A model generated the notes under the pieces. That model was not told the DNA's origin. It ran no database searches and saw only the letters and a program-made list of their open reading frames with translations. Made by a program: the position numbers and the translations under genes. From Bigelowiella natans CCMP2755 (lineage: Eukaryota > Cercozoa > Chlorarachniophyceae), in the NCBI GenBank assembly GCA_000320545.1, contig ADNK01003130.1:1-64000 (forward strand): a stretch of DNA of 64,000 nucleotides, given 5' to 3'. The stretch's first letter is position 1. Every line of letters starts with the position of its first letter. Below, in pieces: positions 1 to 12,799 of the stretch.

Positions 1-637
1 AAAAGCCCATTATTCAGGACAAAGCATAGCATGGGTGATCGAGAAGAGTGTGCGATTAATTAATTATAGTAATCAATAATAAGATGATGGTGAGGAAACG
101 AAAGACTGAATATAAATACGCAGTGGTAGCAGCACCATGACCTCGGATTGAATCCCTTGATGATGTTAGGATTTGGTGGGGCAAACCTCCTCCAATAGTG
201 CCCGACCTTTTGCCCCAACGGCGTCAACAACAACAACAATAACAACAGCGACCACAGCCAACAGGAAGGGCAGCGTGCATACGTAACGGATTGAAATCCC
301 GCCGTCATCATCATTATATCTTCTTCTTCTTTACATTATATCATCATTACCACCATCAATATCATCATCATCATCATCATCGTACTCATACTGCTACTAC
401 TTTTTAACAGCGACAGCACCAACTACTACTACTACTACTACTACTACCACAACGAGAGGCTCCTTGTCGTAGGATTCCCACCATTTTCCACGCTTGACTT
501 GTCGCCATTTGCCTCCTGTTATTACCAGCATTTTTTGATTTCCAGACGAACACGATGAAGAAGATGATGAAGAGGGTTAGACGGCGAGATACCGAGACAT
601 CGATGCTCAAAACACAAACTTTCACACTCACACACAG

Positions 638-668
<31 letters not shown>

Positions 669-2452
669 TACCCGCAAAGAACTTTGCTGCGGCCCTCTCC
701 TCTGTACCGGAAGAAGCCACCTGGGATTAGGGTGAGAGAGAAGGGGAGGGAGGGTACCACCGATGTTCAGCCGACAAGATTCTGGAGATGTGATTTGGTA
801 TTGGTGCCTTGATTGGGTTGCAGTTTTGAGCAGTAAGCTCGATCTGGATTTTCACTTCATCCTCCTCCTCCTCCCCCTCTTTGCGGCCTTTCTCCTTCAA
901 GTTCTGGATGTTCGGATGGAAGGTGAAGGGACATCATATGCATGCATCGCCTCTGCTCTGTGTGCTTGTGTGTTGTATGTGTCTGTAGTAGGCCGATGCA
1001 TCTTTACCATATTGTTGTCGTGCTCACCTCGATCTTCTTCGCCGCTATATCCGCGAAGTGTTTGTATGCGCCGAGAACGCTATTGGTAATGGTTAAACGT
1101 ACACACAAGAATATACGTGTATTATTATTTAGATGCGTCTCCCTCTCTCTCTCATTATATATATATATATATATATATATTATATTTAATATTTATATAT
1201 ATTTAATATGTGTGTGTCTGTCAAGAAGGCTGTTTGTAAAAGGCAACTATGAGGTTGCAAGCCATGAGTCGGCGACGCGCGTGTACATAGTAACCACCCA
1301 GAGCCTGCGCCTCCCTCCTTGCCTTTGGTGTCGTCCCATTCACGCAAGGCCTTTAAGCTCTCCGGCAGTATGGCTTCGGTAGACGGCATCAAGATCATCA
1401 TCCGCAGAGAAGAGAACAACGACAGACAGGGAGTCAAATCAGAAGCAAATTCATTTGCTTGTACGGTGTATTGACGACGACAGCGACGACTATAACCTCA
1501 ATATTGATGGCCACATAATGATTCGGAAAATCGCGCAGGAAAAGAATGGACCTGCATGCACAACGATGACGTCCTTGCGCTCAAGGATAACAGGTTGTGA
1601 GCGGAAAAAATCCAGCGTCTTCTTCCTCCATTCTTCGCTCGGAGCCAATACCTTCAGCGTGGTAGGCAGCCAGAAACGCATTATTGCACGCAATCTTACG
1701 GCATATTCAGATCCTCTCGACAGACTCGACAAATACTGCTAGATCCTCTCGACAGACTCGCCAAATACTGCTACCAGGCCGGTGGTAGTTCTTCCGTACT
1801 ACAGAAAAAAGCCTGGTAGCACACACCTGGTATGACTTCTGCTTTTGATCTTTTCGGATGACCTCGGTCTCACCATAAAACCTACAGGAACGATATGTAG
1901 TGGTGCTCGCGTGGGTATGTGCCGTGTGTCTCCCTTGAATAAGTGTTTCAAAGCCATATATGTCGCCTTTCTCTCCCACCTCCCCTGCCTCCCACCCCGC
2001 AATTGCTCTGTGCGAACGACCAATGGTTGCCATGCTTATGCTTCCCGAGTAATAAGTTTAACTCGTGATTTCCAAGAACCTTACATGTAATCATACGATT
2101 TGACGTTGTTAGCGCTTGTGTGTGTGTGTGTGTGTGTGTGTTTGTGTGTGTCTAAGGAGCATATCACAATAAAATATTGGCACATTCACCCCCACCACCA
2201 ATGTGCTCTGTTACATACCATTTGTGCGTTTCCGGACTCGACAAGGCCACGGACAACATCGCATACCGCGACAGAATTAGGTCCCCTGTCCACTAAATCG
2301 CCTAATATCATGAAATTGAGAATGATAGTGTGTATGAGCGATATGATGGTGGTCGATTTGATGAGCAGGAAGGAGGATTGGTGTTTAATCCTAACCCCAT
2401 TCTCCTTATCCTTACTTTGAACACCCCAATATATTATCGTCATCATAATCAT

Positions 2453-2491
<39 letters not shown>

Positions 2492-2726
2492 TATCGCTAC
2501 CATCGACATCATAACTCAACAACTGACCGACGAAAACCAGGCGACGTCCATCAGCGTGCCGTCCAAAGCCATCGTAGCCTAGCCGATCCAACAGCGTTGT
2601 CAAAGCCCCTGCCTCCCCATGAATATCGCCGATGACATCGATCTTTCCTTCGAAAAGCGGCCGGATGAGGTTGTCGTTCGCTTTGTCCGCCGTTTTTGTG
2701 CCGGAAGGTGCTCTTAGGGTGGCCAT
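1..2726 (-). CDS. Calcineurin-like metallophosphoesterase (PrpE/bacterial-type), 3' end beyond window
   Basis: This is a metal-dependent phosphoesterase recognised from ordered family motifs in successive exons. Exon 2726-2528 has IDVIGDIHGE, the first metal site. Exon 2301-2219 has GDLVDRGP. Exon 2079-1996 has VLGNHE. Around 1800-1900 there is a FYGETEVIRKDQK segment. Around 1730-1560 there is FFRSQPVILERKDVIVVHA, the core His strand. Exon 515-448 has KWWESYDKEP, and the exon starting at 206 has VGHYWRRF, a late His motif. The first three exons join in phase (1, then 0). I chose the ATG at 2726 because it begins a clean exon; one in-frame ATG lies further upstream (2798). Exons between 1996 and 515 are not fully resolved and the C-terminus lies left of base 1. 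The motif set resembles bacterial diadenosine-tetraphosphatase/PrpE-like enzymes, but the substrate is unknown. It is divergent from PAT1, with starts 379 bp apart. Confidence 0.8.
1709..1773. repeat. Tandem duplication, about 33 bp x 2
   Basis: Two adjacent copies of a roughly 33-bp unit (agatcctctcgacagactcg followed by caaatactgct) differ by one base (gacaaa versus gccaaa). They sit in an intron or at an exon edge of the metallophosphoesterase gene. The near-identity means the duplication is recent. Confidence 0.85.
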
Positions 2727-3105
2727 GAAGATGAGCAGTACGTTCTTTGTTCTAATAATTTCCGCCAAAACATGTTGTCGCAGAGAGTAAATCCCCATGT
2801 GTTTCGAATCTGATTCCAGGAGGGATTTTCTAGGGTAGAAACTAGGCCAACTCGTGCTTGCGACATGAGGCTGGCAGGAAGAACAAGAGGTACGGGTCAG
2901 CTCGGCAAGCTGGTAAATTTATGCCCCGCAGATATCTGATCAAACTTCTCGCGCATTTGGCCTCCCATGGCGCGGTTGGCCAGAATGAATATGAGTCTTT
3001 TTTGTAGGGGATTTTATATCAGCGACAAGACGGAATGTCCATATCAGCCGTAAACTACCTATGAAAATTTATTCTTGCTGAGTGTAGTAATCGCGCCCTG
3101 GAAGA
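2727..3105. promoter_or_regulatory. Head-to-head intergenic interval, metallophosphoesterase / PAT1
   Basis: These 379 bp separate two start codons facing away from each other, so the interval must hold both promoters and both 5' UTRs. I see no clear TATA box and no long repeat. The assignment rests on gene orientation only. Confidence 0.5.
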
Positions 3106-4459
3106 ATGGCGTCGGACTCGGCCTGGAACGGCCGCACGGAAGACGACGCAGATGACCAAGACCTCAATGACCTCACGTTTGGCGCGGGAGGAGGAGATGG
3201 AGACGATGGCGACTTTGGTTAGTTTGAGCCCGCGAACATGCGTGGCATCGAAGTTGTTTTTGCGAGACACTTGGATCCTCGCCTACCTTAAGAATTTTCT
3301 TCCTATTTTGCGCCGAACCGCAGACTTCACTGGGAACTCACAGGCTGCAGCTGACCTAATGAAGCAAGCTAAAATAGAGGTTCTCCTATGCTAAATTTTG
3401 GAATGGAGGGGGGAAAGTGCAGTGACGTTTTAGCTAGTGTTGTGAATCGATTGTGCGAACACACCCCCCACTTAGGTGAGAAGGACAAAGCAGTCGAAGG
3501 AGACTAAGGATAAAAAGCAGGACGATGGAATGAGAATCATGAGTTCTGTTCTGAATATTTTAGGTAAGCAAATGTTGAGCGAATCTAAGATGTGGTGTGT
3601 ATGTGCGTGTGTGTGTTGTGCGCGTGTGTCGTTAGAGATAAGTGAAGTAACCTTTCCCCCCCACACATATAATGTTCAGACGACGACGACGACGACGACG
3701 ATGACGATGACGATGGCGCGCCTGCCCCGGGGGACAGATCTGCAATAAAAGATGTAAGATCAAATATTCAAACATACGAGTCACAAAACCTTTATTTCAT
3801 GATCCGCCTCCTCGATTCCTTCCATCATCGCTCCAAGACAGCCCCCTTCTTTCATTCAGCGAGGAGGAGGAGGAGGAAGGGGGGAGACAATTTGAACTTA
3901 TCTCCTAATCTTCAACAATAATCACTATTTCAGGCCCGGTCGTCATCTTCCTCCTCCTCGTGGAACAAGGGAGGCGGGTTTGGCATTGGTGGTGGAGGGT
4001 TTGGAGACGGGTTGTTTCCTTTTGGATCCGGCCCCTTTGGAAGAAACAACAACCCTCCTCCTGCTTCCTCCAACACCATTGGAGGTGTGTTCGGGGGAAG
4101 TGTCAGGAGTAACCGTGGCCATAATAACAATATGGCGTCGTCTTCCTCCACCTCACCCCCCTCCCAGAATCATCGGAGGCAGCAGCAACAGCAGCTGCCA
4201 CCTCCAGGCGTCGTCAGGGAGATCAAAGCAGGAGACCTGGAAAGGCAGCTCGCTAGTCAATTGCAGATATCATCAAAGGGAGGAGGCAAGCCGAGAGGGC
4301 CTGCGGTAGGAGGAGGAGGTATGCTTATTCGTTATTTCCATCCACTACATCCATCCATTTATGAGGTTGATACATCATCGTCGCTGCTGCCCAGAGTGAC
4401 AACAACTACTCCCTAACCCCCTCCCCCCCATTTTCTCCCTCCCTCCCTCTCTCTCTCTT

Positions 4460-4499
<40 letters not shown>

Positions 4500-6058
4500 A
4501 TCTCCATACGGAGTGTTCCAGAGAATTGATGGGTTTGCCTCCTGTCTTTTTTGATGTCTTACTATTCAGCGACGACGCCCTTCGGCGCACCGCCGGGTGC
4601 GCGGGCTATACCCCCCCCCGGATCGCCCACCAAGAACAACAATGTGTGGCAAAACCGCAGGGGCCAACCCAAGAATAATAATGTCAGCAGCGGTCGCCAA
4701 AACGTTGGCCCCCCCTCTCCCGCCCCCCCGCAGTATCCAATGCATCAGCAGCACCTGCAGCACCCACCCCCCCCCCACATGATGGGGCCTGGTGGTTTCA
4801 TCTACCCTCCTGGAGCCCCCCCCCCTGGAGGACGTGCGCCTCCTCCAGGAGCCATCCACGGAAGAGGAGCAGCCCTCCCCCCAGGAGCGCGCGTTCCGCC
4901 GCCCCAATACCCCGCTGGAAACCTCTACCCTTTCCCCCCCCAAGGGAGAGGGATGCACCCTCCGCAGCCGCAGCAGCAGCAGCAGCAGCAGCAGGTACGG
5001 GGGCCTAAGTTCACGGGGGAAGGAGGGCCAGCTCCTCGTGGAAACAACAAGTACCCTCCGACCGGAGGACCGCAGCAGCAGCAGCGCCCTCATCATCAAC
5101 AGGGGCAGCAGCAGCAGCCATATGGAACTAGTCAGAGCTCACGCCCCAACTACAACCGGGTAAGCCCGAATTTCATGTCCATGGAGGGAGAGGGAGGGGG
5201 GGGGTTAAGGGTTAGCATTCCCGTGTATTGGTCGATAATTGGAGAGTGCTTAGTATCAACATCATCGTCATCACCTTCACATGGTATCTCTGACCCGCGC
5301 TGTTTGTGATTGCGTCGTTCTATGTAATGGTGTACGTTTCTGTGTTGTGCGTACGTATGTGCCGCCCAGGTCTACCTCCCCCTCCCCCGGAAGAACTTTA
5401 AGATGATGAGCAAACCCGAGATTGCCAATGTCATCAAATGGCAGCTCACGCAACTGCGAGGCAGCAGTGCTATGGAAGATGACTTCTACTTCCAAGTAAG
5501 CGGAGTAGTGATATCAGCGAGTAGGGAGGAGGGGGGGGAGGAGGATGATAATGGTATCTCTCATGCTCGTTAATGCACGCGCGCACACAAACACGAAAGC
5601 ACATTGTGCTCATATATTCATTTATGTCGATGAAGTAGTTATATGCGACAGGCTGCTCTCAAACAGACACACAGTCAAACCACAACAGTAGCAATAGACT
5701 ATCATAATGGTTGCTCTATACCCCCCCCCCCCCCTTATGTCTCTAAGGTGTGGCAGTCCAGGCAAGGGAAAACTGCGAGGCCTTCGACTCAGCTGGAGAA
5801 GTTTCAATGGCGCACGAACCCACACCAGTAAGGAGGAAGAATTTGATGTATTGTTTGCCATAAATAGTAGTAGTAGTTGCAGCAGTAGCAGCAGTATTGC
5901 AGTAGGAATGTGTGTCATCTTTGAATCGACGGTTCGCTTCATCAAAGATACCCCCCCCCCTCTCTGTGTTACCTCTCCCCCCTCTCCTCATATTCGCACA
6001 AATGGCTGGATCTTAATGACATAATGTGTCAATATACAAACATACATTTATACATGTG

Positions 6059-6143
<85 letters not shown>

Positions 6144-7756
6144 TCAAAGGGCTCGCAACCCGGACGGCACGCCAAAGCTTGACCCTACGACTCTCGGAAA
6201 GATACGCGCATCCTCTCTGCGAGCACCGAGAAAGCTCATGGTAGTAGCGCCAACCATTGCAGTAGAAGAGCTGCAGCAGCAGTTGTAGTAGTAGACATTC
6301 CAGAAATAATATATGGTATTAGCGGGGGTTAAATCGTTCTGATTTATTTTGTTTCTTTGCTTTCCTCAAGGACTTTTCTGCCGATGCCCCCGACGAGGTG
6401 GACCTTGAGGAGAAGAAGGGGGAGGAGGAGGAGGACGACGACGACGACGAAAAGAAGATGAAGAAGGAGAAGGCTGCGGCGGCTCCGAAGGCGCGCAGCC
6501 GCTTGTTCGCGAAGATGTGGATTACGGTGTCCTGTCTGGTGGAGCAAGGCATGAGGTCGGATTGAGACCAGATCATGGAAAGAAGAAGAAGAAGAAGAAG
6601 AAGAAGAAGAAGAATGGAAATGATCATTCACTCATTTGCGTTTCTATTCCTCTCATCATCATCATCACCATCATCATCATTATCATCATCAGCAGCAGCA
6701 GCAGCATCGATAACAACATCATCATCAAAATCATCATCAATCCCAGGTGCTTGATATCGATCGAGGACATCGATAGCATGATCATCGCCCTGCAGAGCGA
6801 TCCACAGGCCTTCACCGACCCCGGCCGCCAGTTCCAAATCGAGCAGCAGAGGGCTAAGGTGACCTCCTACTCGTCGTGCTGCGCTCGCTGAGAGTAGCAG
6901 CAGCGTTCGTAAGAGTGTCAACGATGAGAACGATTTTCCCCCCACCCCCAAAACAACAGCTCGCGGACGGGATCGCAAAGCTCTGCGAAGCGCTCGATAT
7001 GGAAGAATCGCCGAAGCCTTCAGGTTTTTCACCATCATCATCACCATCGTCGTCGTCATCGTCGTCGTCGCCGTCATCATCACCATCAGCATCATCACTG
7101 TGCAAGAGATAGAACCTCCAATAACGATAGCGTAATCGGCATGAGAGAAGACTCTTTTCTTCTTCTTCTTGCCTTCATCTTCAGCTGTGTACTACTGTGA
7201 TGTTAGTAGTAGCGTCGTCGGGGCCTACTAACGAAAAGCCTCTCCCCTTCTCCCTCTCTCGCCGCCTTCTCTGAATTTCATCATAATTTTTACTCATCCT
7301 CTCCCTGTGAACCTATCTTCCAATCCGTGTGTTAGCCGATCATGTGGTGCTGAACTTCGCGCATCTGAAGAAGGTGTGTTGTTAATGCTGTCGTGCTGAT
7401 ACTATTACGTTGTGTTGTGATGGCTTCTTCTGCAAGAAGGACGACGACTACCATCATTAGTCGTGCACATTATTTGTTGGAAGAGGAGGAGGAGGGGGTG
7501 GGGGTTGAATCGGGTGCATCGTCATCGTTGTGATGTCTTTGTTGTTTGATTATTCATGTTCCTATCTTCTTCTTCTTCTTCTTCTTTTTCTTCTTCTTCT
7601 TCTTCTTTGACATTGCAGGGAAGGCTATTCCTCGATCGATCCCTGCTAAGACTGCCCCCTGAAAAGGCGGCGCAGCTTGCGGGGATTATGCTCTTCGATG
7701 CGAAGAAATTCGCCCAGTATTCCTCGGTGAGCTGTTGTTGTTGTTGTTGTTGTTTG

Positions 7757-7794
<38 letters not shown>

Positions 7795-9411
7795 CCCCAC
7801 CCTTACGACTCCTTATATCTGCACGGTATGATGGTGATAATAGGACGTGGATGCTGCATTGACGGACGATCTCAGTAACCTCGTGCTAGCGAACATGCCT
7901 ATTCAGCGCCTCAACCACATATTCTTGATGCTCGCCTCGCAGGTGCGTGTCCTCCAATCTCCTCCCCCCCCCCTCCCTCCTCCTCCCCCTTCTCGTTCTC
8001 ATCCTCCTCCAGTTTGTTTGCATTATCAAACAAGCAGCGCGTACACACGCCCACACCCACAAAAACATCTGATGTATACATGCTACTACTACTGTTAAGT
8101 CGTTCTTTTATTGTTGTTATTCATGTGTCTGCTTGAAACTGCCCCCCCCCTCCCCCCCCCCTGCTACTGCTGCTGCTGCTGCTCGCTTTTCAGGCTAAGA
8201 ACGAAAAGGAGAGGAATGGATGGGAGAAATCCGCCAAGTTCATCTCGTCCATGCTCGTCTGTAGCTGCTTACAATCGATCTTTAAGAAAGGTGCTACTGC
8301 TGCGGCTGCTGCTGCGGCTGCTGGTGATGGCGGTGTGGTTCATTCGCATTCCCCGATCACCCACATACGCACACGCACACGCATATCTAATGAAGATCGA
8401 GAATCAAAATTCTGCTGCTGCTGCTGATGATGATGATGATGATCTCCTGATGCTGATGGGCATCCGCTCTCCACCAATAAACAAACAACAGGCCATGAAA
8501 CAGCAGCGCAGATCCAACACATGCAAGCGGATGGAGCACCGCCTCAACTCCTCAAGCCGCTCGAGGACGCCATGCGTGACTGGAAGCAAATCCTCAATTT
8601 CTTCTATGCGCTTATTAAGGTAGGAGGCGGCCTGCCCCCATACCCAAAAAGAAGGAGGAGAAGAACAGAAAAGGGGAAAGGCGCGGGGAGGGGAGGGGTT
8701 ACGCATAAGGAGGAAAGGAGGTCTAATTTGAATGTTGCGCTCACTCACCATCATATCACCACAGGATCGGCTTCACTCGGGCATCTTTGCCGCGTACTCA
8801 GGAGATGAGAAAGAAGAAAAGAAGGGGGACGCGCCAAAGGATCATGATGACAATGCTGCTGCTGATGATGAGAATGATGATGATGATGAGAATGGCGAGG
8901 CAGCCTCAAGGAAGAAGAAGAAGAAAAAGAAAAAGAAGAAGAAACCATCGTCCAAAAAGGGGACAAGGAAGAACGACGAGGACGAAAAGGAGGGGGGGGC
9001 TAAATCGAAAGACAGTGAGCTGTTGGTCGCTCCCTTACGAGAGCTGTGGGAGGTGAGTGGCATCTAGCAATAGATGATAATGATGATGATGATGATGAGG
9101 AGGAGGAGGAGGAGGAGGAGGAGGAGGAGGAGGAGAACATCAACACAACATCAAAACTAAGAGCAGCAGTAGCAGTAGGAGCAGCAGCAGATCCCCATAC
9201 ACCATCATGCAAAACAAAACACGCACGACGCACATATTATTATGTGGGAGATGGTGACGATGAGAGACATCGTGCCCCTTATTTCCCGTAATGATGATGA
9301 TGATGATTGAAAATGATTATGATTATGATGAGGATGATGGTGACGACATCGCTCTCTCAATAGAGGCGGTGTGCGAGTAGATTTTGTATGACTAATTCTG
9401 CCCGATTCACT

Positions 9412-9455
<44 letters not shown>

Positions 9456-9698
9456 CAGTTCTTGGCGGCGATGATCTCTCATGGGAGTCCAGAGCAAAGG
9501 TACTACTACTACTACCACTACCATCACGCATTCCTTAATTCTAACAACGACGACAAGGCAGTCCAAAGATCACTTAAGAGTGCGACTTAGCATTCAAAAG
9601 GCTGCTACAGCTGTTGCTGACGTGTCAAATTGTGTGTCCTCGATCTTCATCTTTCCACCCCCCCCCCCCCCCCCTTTTCCCGTCTCCCTTCGTTCGAT

Positions 9699-9738
<40 letters not shown>

Positions 9739-9781
9739 GGAGTCGTTCCCGCAAGGAAGTGTGTGCAATGCTATGCGATGA
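3106..9781 (+). CDS. PAT1: PAT1 homologue, decapping activator / P-body mRNA decay factor
   Basis: PAT1 bridges deadenylated mRNA, the Lsm1-7 ring and Dcp2/Dhh1 in cytoplasmic mRNA decay. Twenty exons join in phase: 3106-3217, 3324-3379, 3476-3563, 3680-3753, 3934-4318, 4570-5159, 5370-5495, 5748-5827, 6150-6240, 6371-6555, 6747-6858, 6960-7023, 7336-7373, 7619-7726, 7844-7942, 8194-8290, 8492-8619, 8765-9052, 9459-9499, 9739-9781. Together they encode 934 aa. The order is typical: acidic N-terminus with DLNDLTFG; Gly/Asn/Gln/Pro-rich middle with a LERQL element; FKMMSKPEIANVIKWQL and DDFYFQ; LGKIRASSLRAPRKLM; then the helical C-terminal domain (KGRLFLDRSLLRLP, LWEFLAAMISHGSPEQ). An Asp and Lys run in exon 18 (8765-9052) and acidic runs in exons 4 and 10 look like microsatellite expansions inside coding sequence. 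The last 12 residues are the least certain. Confidence 0.93.
4448..4499. repeat. CT-rich microsatellite in PAT1 intron 5
   Basis: A pyrimidine-only run, mostly (CT)n, fills the middle of the intron between the two large low-complexity exons. It is typical of PAT1 introns here, most of which carry a simple repeat. Confidence 0.9.
6062..6144. repeat. Compound (CT)n(CA)n microsatellite in PAT1 intron 8
   Basis: About 60 bp of CT repeat run directly into about 24 bp of CA repeat, ending just before the AG acceptor at 6148-6149. The CT part may act as the polypyrimidine tract. Confidence 0.95.
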
Positions 9782-10716
9782 GCGACTCAACCCAGACACA
9801 AAGCCCCCCCCCTCGGACGTTGGCATCGTTGACACGGCACAAGAACCTGAGCATGCTCAACCGTCGCGTGGCTTCCAATACCTGAGGCAGCTTTTCCTGC
9901 CGCCCCCCCCCCTTGGCTCCCCTGGAGGGAGCGATTATTCACCAGAACCCAGCCGCTGACGGAGTCGCAACCGGTTCGGACAGGACATGTGCGATGAAAT
10001 GAGCAGATGTGCGCAGTGCAACTCAACGAGAGCCCCGAGAGCCTCCACGTATATTATATATATGTAAAATACTGCGGCTCTCGGGGGGGGCGCTTTAGAT
10101 TTTGCTCCTGGAAAAGCGTGCGCAAGTAACGGGAAGATGTGGATGCGTGCGAGATGAAAGTCAAAAGTAATTGTGCGTCTGATGCGTGCGACATGCAGAT
10201 ATTTTCCGAGCCATCACGTTCCAATTCCGACTTCACTTTCTGTGGCTTTTTTTGTGGTGGTGGCGAGTGCGGCGAGCACGGAGGCCTTGTACATTGTCGA
10301 TGTCACATGCAATTTGAAGAGGCGACATTGTCATCATGCGCAGGCACGTTGTTATTCACACATGCCATGCCATGCAACAATGCGCATGTGCATTCATGCT
10401 ACACGTAACGACGCGAGTGCGTGCATGTGGTCGAGGGTGAAGAGACATCAGAGCGAAAATTGACCTGCATGCCAGCTAGCCAGCCTGGGATAGTACGTGA
10501 TGCAATGACATGCGCTGGTCAAAGCACACATGCACATGCAAGTGTGCAATGAGTCTCGTTAGCACCGCTAGACCGCACCGCATGCTGTGCGTGCGTACGC
10601 TACACTGCTAGATGTGAAAAAGGCAAACCACACTCCACCAAAGACATGCTGGGACGGTGCAAAAGAATGAAAATTACAGACACGTAATGTCATGTGTGTG
10701 TCATGCATGCACGATA

Positions 10717-10970
10717 CTTCCTGGCTTCCATTGTGATCACAACTCCCTGTTCTCTTCAGAACAAATTGTCCGGTGTAGTTCTACGATGCTTCCTGGCTTC
10801 CATTGCAATCACAGCTCCCTGTTCTCTTCAGAACAAATCATCCGGTGCAGTTCTACGATGCTTCCTGGCTTTCATTGCAATCATGCCTCCCTGTTTTCTT
10901 CACAATGAACTGTCCGGTGTGCTTTTTCAATGCTTATTGGCTTTCATGTTCAGCGTAGCTCCTTTCTATT
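10717..10970. repeat. 72-bp tandem repeat, about 3.5 units
   Basis: Units begin at 10717, 10789, 10861 and (degenerate) 10933, each starting near cttcctggcttccattg. The 72-bp period is a multiple of three, and two frames stay open across the array (for example MLPGFHCNHSSLFSSEQI). The last unit is the most diverged. It may be a decayed coding repeat or a satellite seed; I see no domain. Confidence 0.9.
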
Positions 10971-11399
10971 TCAATGGAATGCACATCACATACATCAAGG
11001 ATGTCAAGAGTCATTTTGAGCATCATCAATTGCATCATTGAAGTTGCAAAATGCACGCGCAGGGTCATGCACGACCTTGCAAAGTGCACATGTTTAGCGG
11101 GCGGCACAACAACTTGATGGGACGCTAAAATTGTGCGACGCGTAGCTACAGATAGCAAAGCTTGTTTGAATGAATACGCAGAAATGAGAACTTGAGTTCA
11201 TGCATGTGTGTAGCCGATGCACGACAATGAATGGATTGATTTTGAAAATGACACAACTTGAGACAATGCAGAATGCGCGGTTTAATCAGCGGATACTTGT
11301 TGTAGACACGTAACATCATATATGTGTCATGCATGCTGTTGCTATGTCTGTTATGAAATGTTGCAAATCGTTTCAATGGCTTAGCCCTGATGCACGTGG

Positions 11400-11515
11400 C
11401 TGTGCGCAAAGCGGAGGCTACAGCGCTTCGGTTGGCTTTGCCTGTTTGTGCCATCGATCATGCATTGCACAGCTACATGTAAGGATGACCATTGAACAAA
11501 CTGAATTGATTAATT
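11400..11515 (+). mobile_element. LINE 3'-end fragment
   Basis: The words gcattgcacagctacat, aggatgaccattgaa and a following A/T-rich tail match, in the same order, the end of the large LINE remnant at 59840-59880. The copy is short and carries small indels, so it is an old 5'-truncated insertion of the same family. Confidence 0.7.
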
Positions 11516-11878
11516 ACACCCATCTTGTATTTCATGTCATAGTGAATGCGTCAGCATCTTGTCCCGCCAAAGATGTATACAGATGATCGAGTGCCGCGCA
11601 CAGCTACGGCATCGCATGTTGCTCATATGTACATGTGCATGCATGAACAGCATGGTGCTCTCAAGTCCCGTGTCCACAGCTCGTGCCATGCTAGCATGTT
11701 ATATTTAACACGGCAATAAACATGGCACGTGTAAAGCATGCGATGTACATGGGGAAGCGAACAACCCCTAGGCAACGATCTTCGTATCAGTATCGGAGCC
11801 ATGTTTGAGATCAACGCTTATTTATTCATATGCAGCATAGTAAAGTGAACTAAAATGATATGTGCCTTCATTCCAATT

Positions 11879-12755
11879 TCAGTGTCTGACTACACGTTGA
11901 GTGATCGCTGCCCCCATTAGCTTCTTGCCCTTTATGGTTGCAGAGCTGGGTGGAAGGGGCCTTGGCGGAAACCCGGACGCCAGATTGAAAGCATCCTTCT
12001 TCAGGCCAGAGACACTATAGAACGACGATAATAACGATGATTAGTAGCGCCACATCCGCACGCACAACACACGCGGGGGAAAATCCGAGGAGATCATATT
12101 TTGTTAGACGTGTTTTTGGCATGTACGCGTCGTGTGTGCGTGTATGTGTGTGTGTGGTTGAGAGAAGGAGGGGTAAGGGGGGGGGATTTCGGAGTCACAT
12201 CATTACGCGGCAATATGGCTGTAGATATCTTCCACAGTATGATCAAGGTTAAATTCCTGCTTGATTCTTCTTCGTGCGGGATGCTGCAGCACCAGCATTA
12301 TCGTCGTCTTTGGCTTTGCGTCATCAATACTCACTTCCTTACCCCCTCCCGCGTCAGAGCCGGCCACGCTTGATGCGCTTGTCTCCTTAGGGAGTGACGT
12401 AGATAATTCAGAAAATACGGCGACTCGAAGAAGTATTGTGAAGTGTTTGCAGTTGGGGCTGCGTGTGGTTGTGTGGGGTCACTTTCTTGCTTACCTCTGA
12501 TGCTGCATTTGGATGGCTCTTGTGCTTGTGGTCGCCTCCTCCACCAGCCCTTTTGGTTCTTGCTGCTAGCAAGCTGTATCCTTTGGAAGATGACGACGTT
12601 GTCGTCCTATTTGATGATGATGATGAGGAGGAGCGGGCAGAATCTCCTCCACCGATGAGTCTGGAAACGTGCGATGATGCCACTACCCTTCCTGCGTCTC
12701 GCGACGATAATGAGGACAACTTTGATCCTTCTTCACGACCCGACGATGGCCTCTG

Positions 12756-12799
<44 letters not shown>

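Larger units (their letters stand above)
9782..11878. other. Tail-to-tail spacer with decayed retroelement-like DNA
   Basis: No convincing gene is present. Base texture changes sharply from the flanking genes: many TGCATG/CATGCA words, no long microsatellites, and short ORFs with no recognised domain. It contains a 72-bp tandem repeat (10717-10970) and a copy of the LINE 3' end (about 11400-11510) also found at 59813-59875. It separates PAT1 from the minus-strand gene 11879-16881. Confidence 0.7.

Noticed and set aside
2412-2512. Poly-Asp, poly-His and poly-Met ORFs at triplet repeats
   Set aside because: These are three readings of (ATC)n/(GAT)n microsatellites in an intron of the metallophosphoesterase gene; the same applies to similar runs elsewhere.
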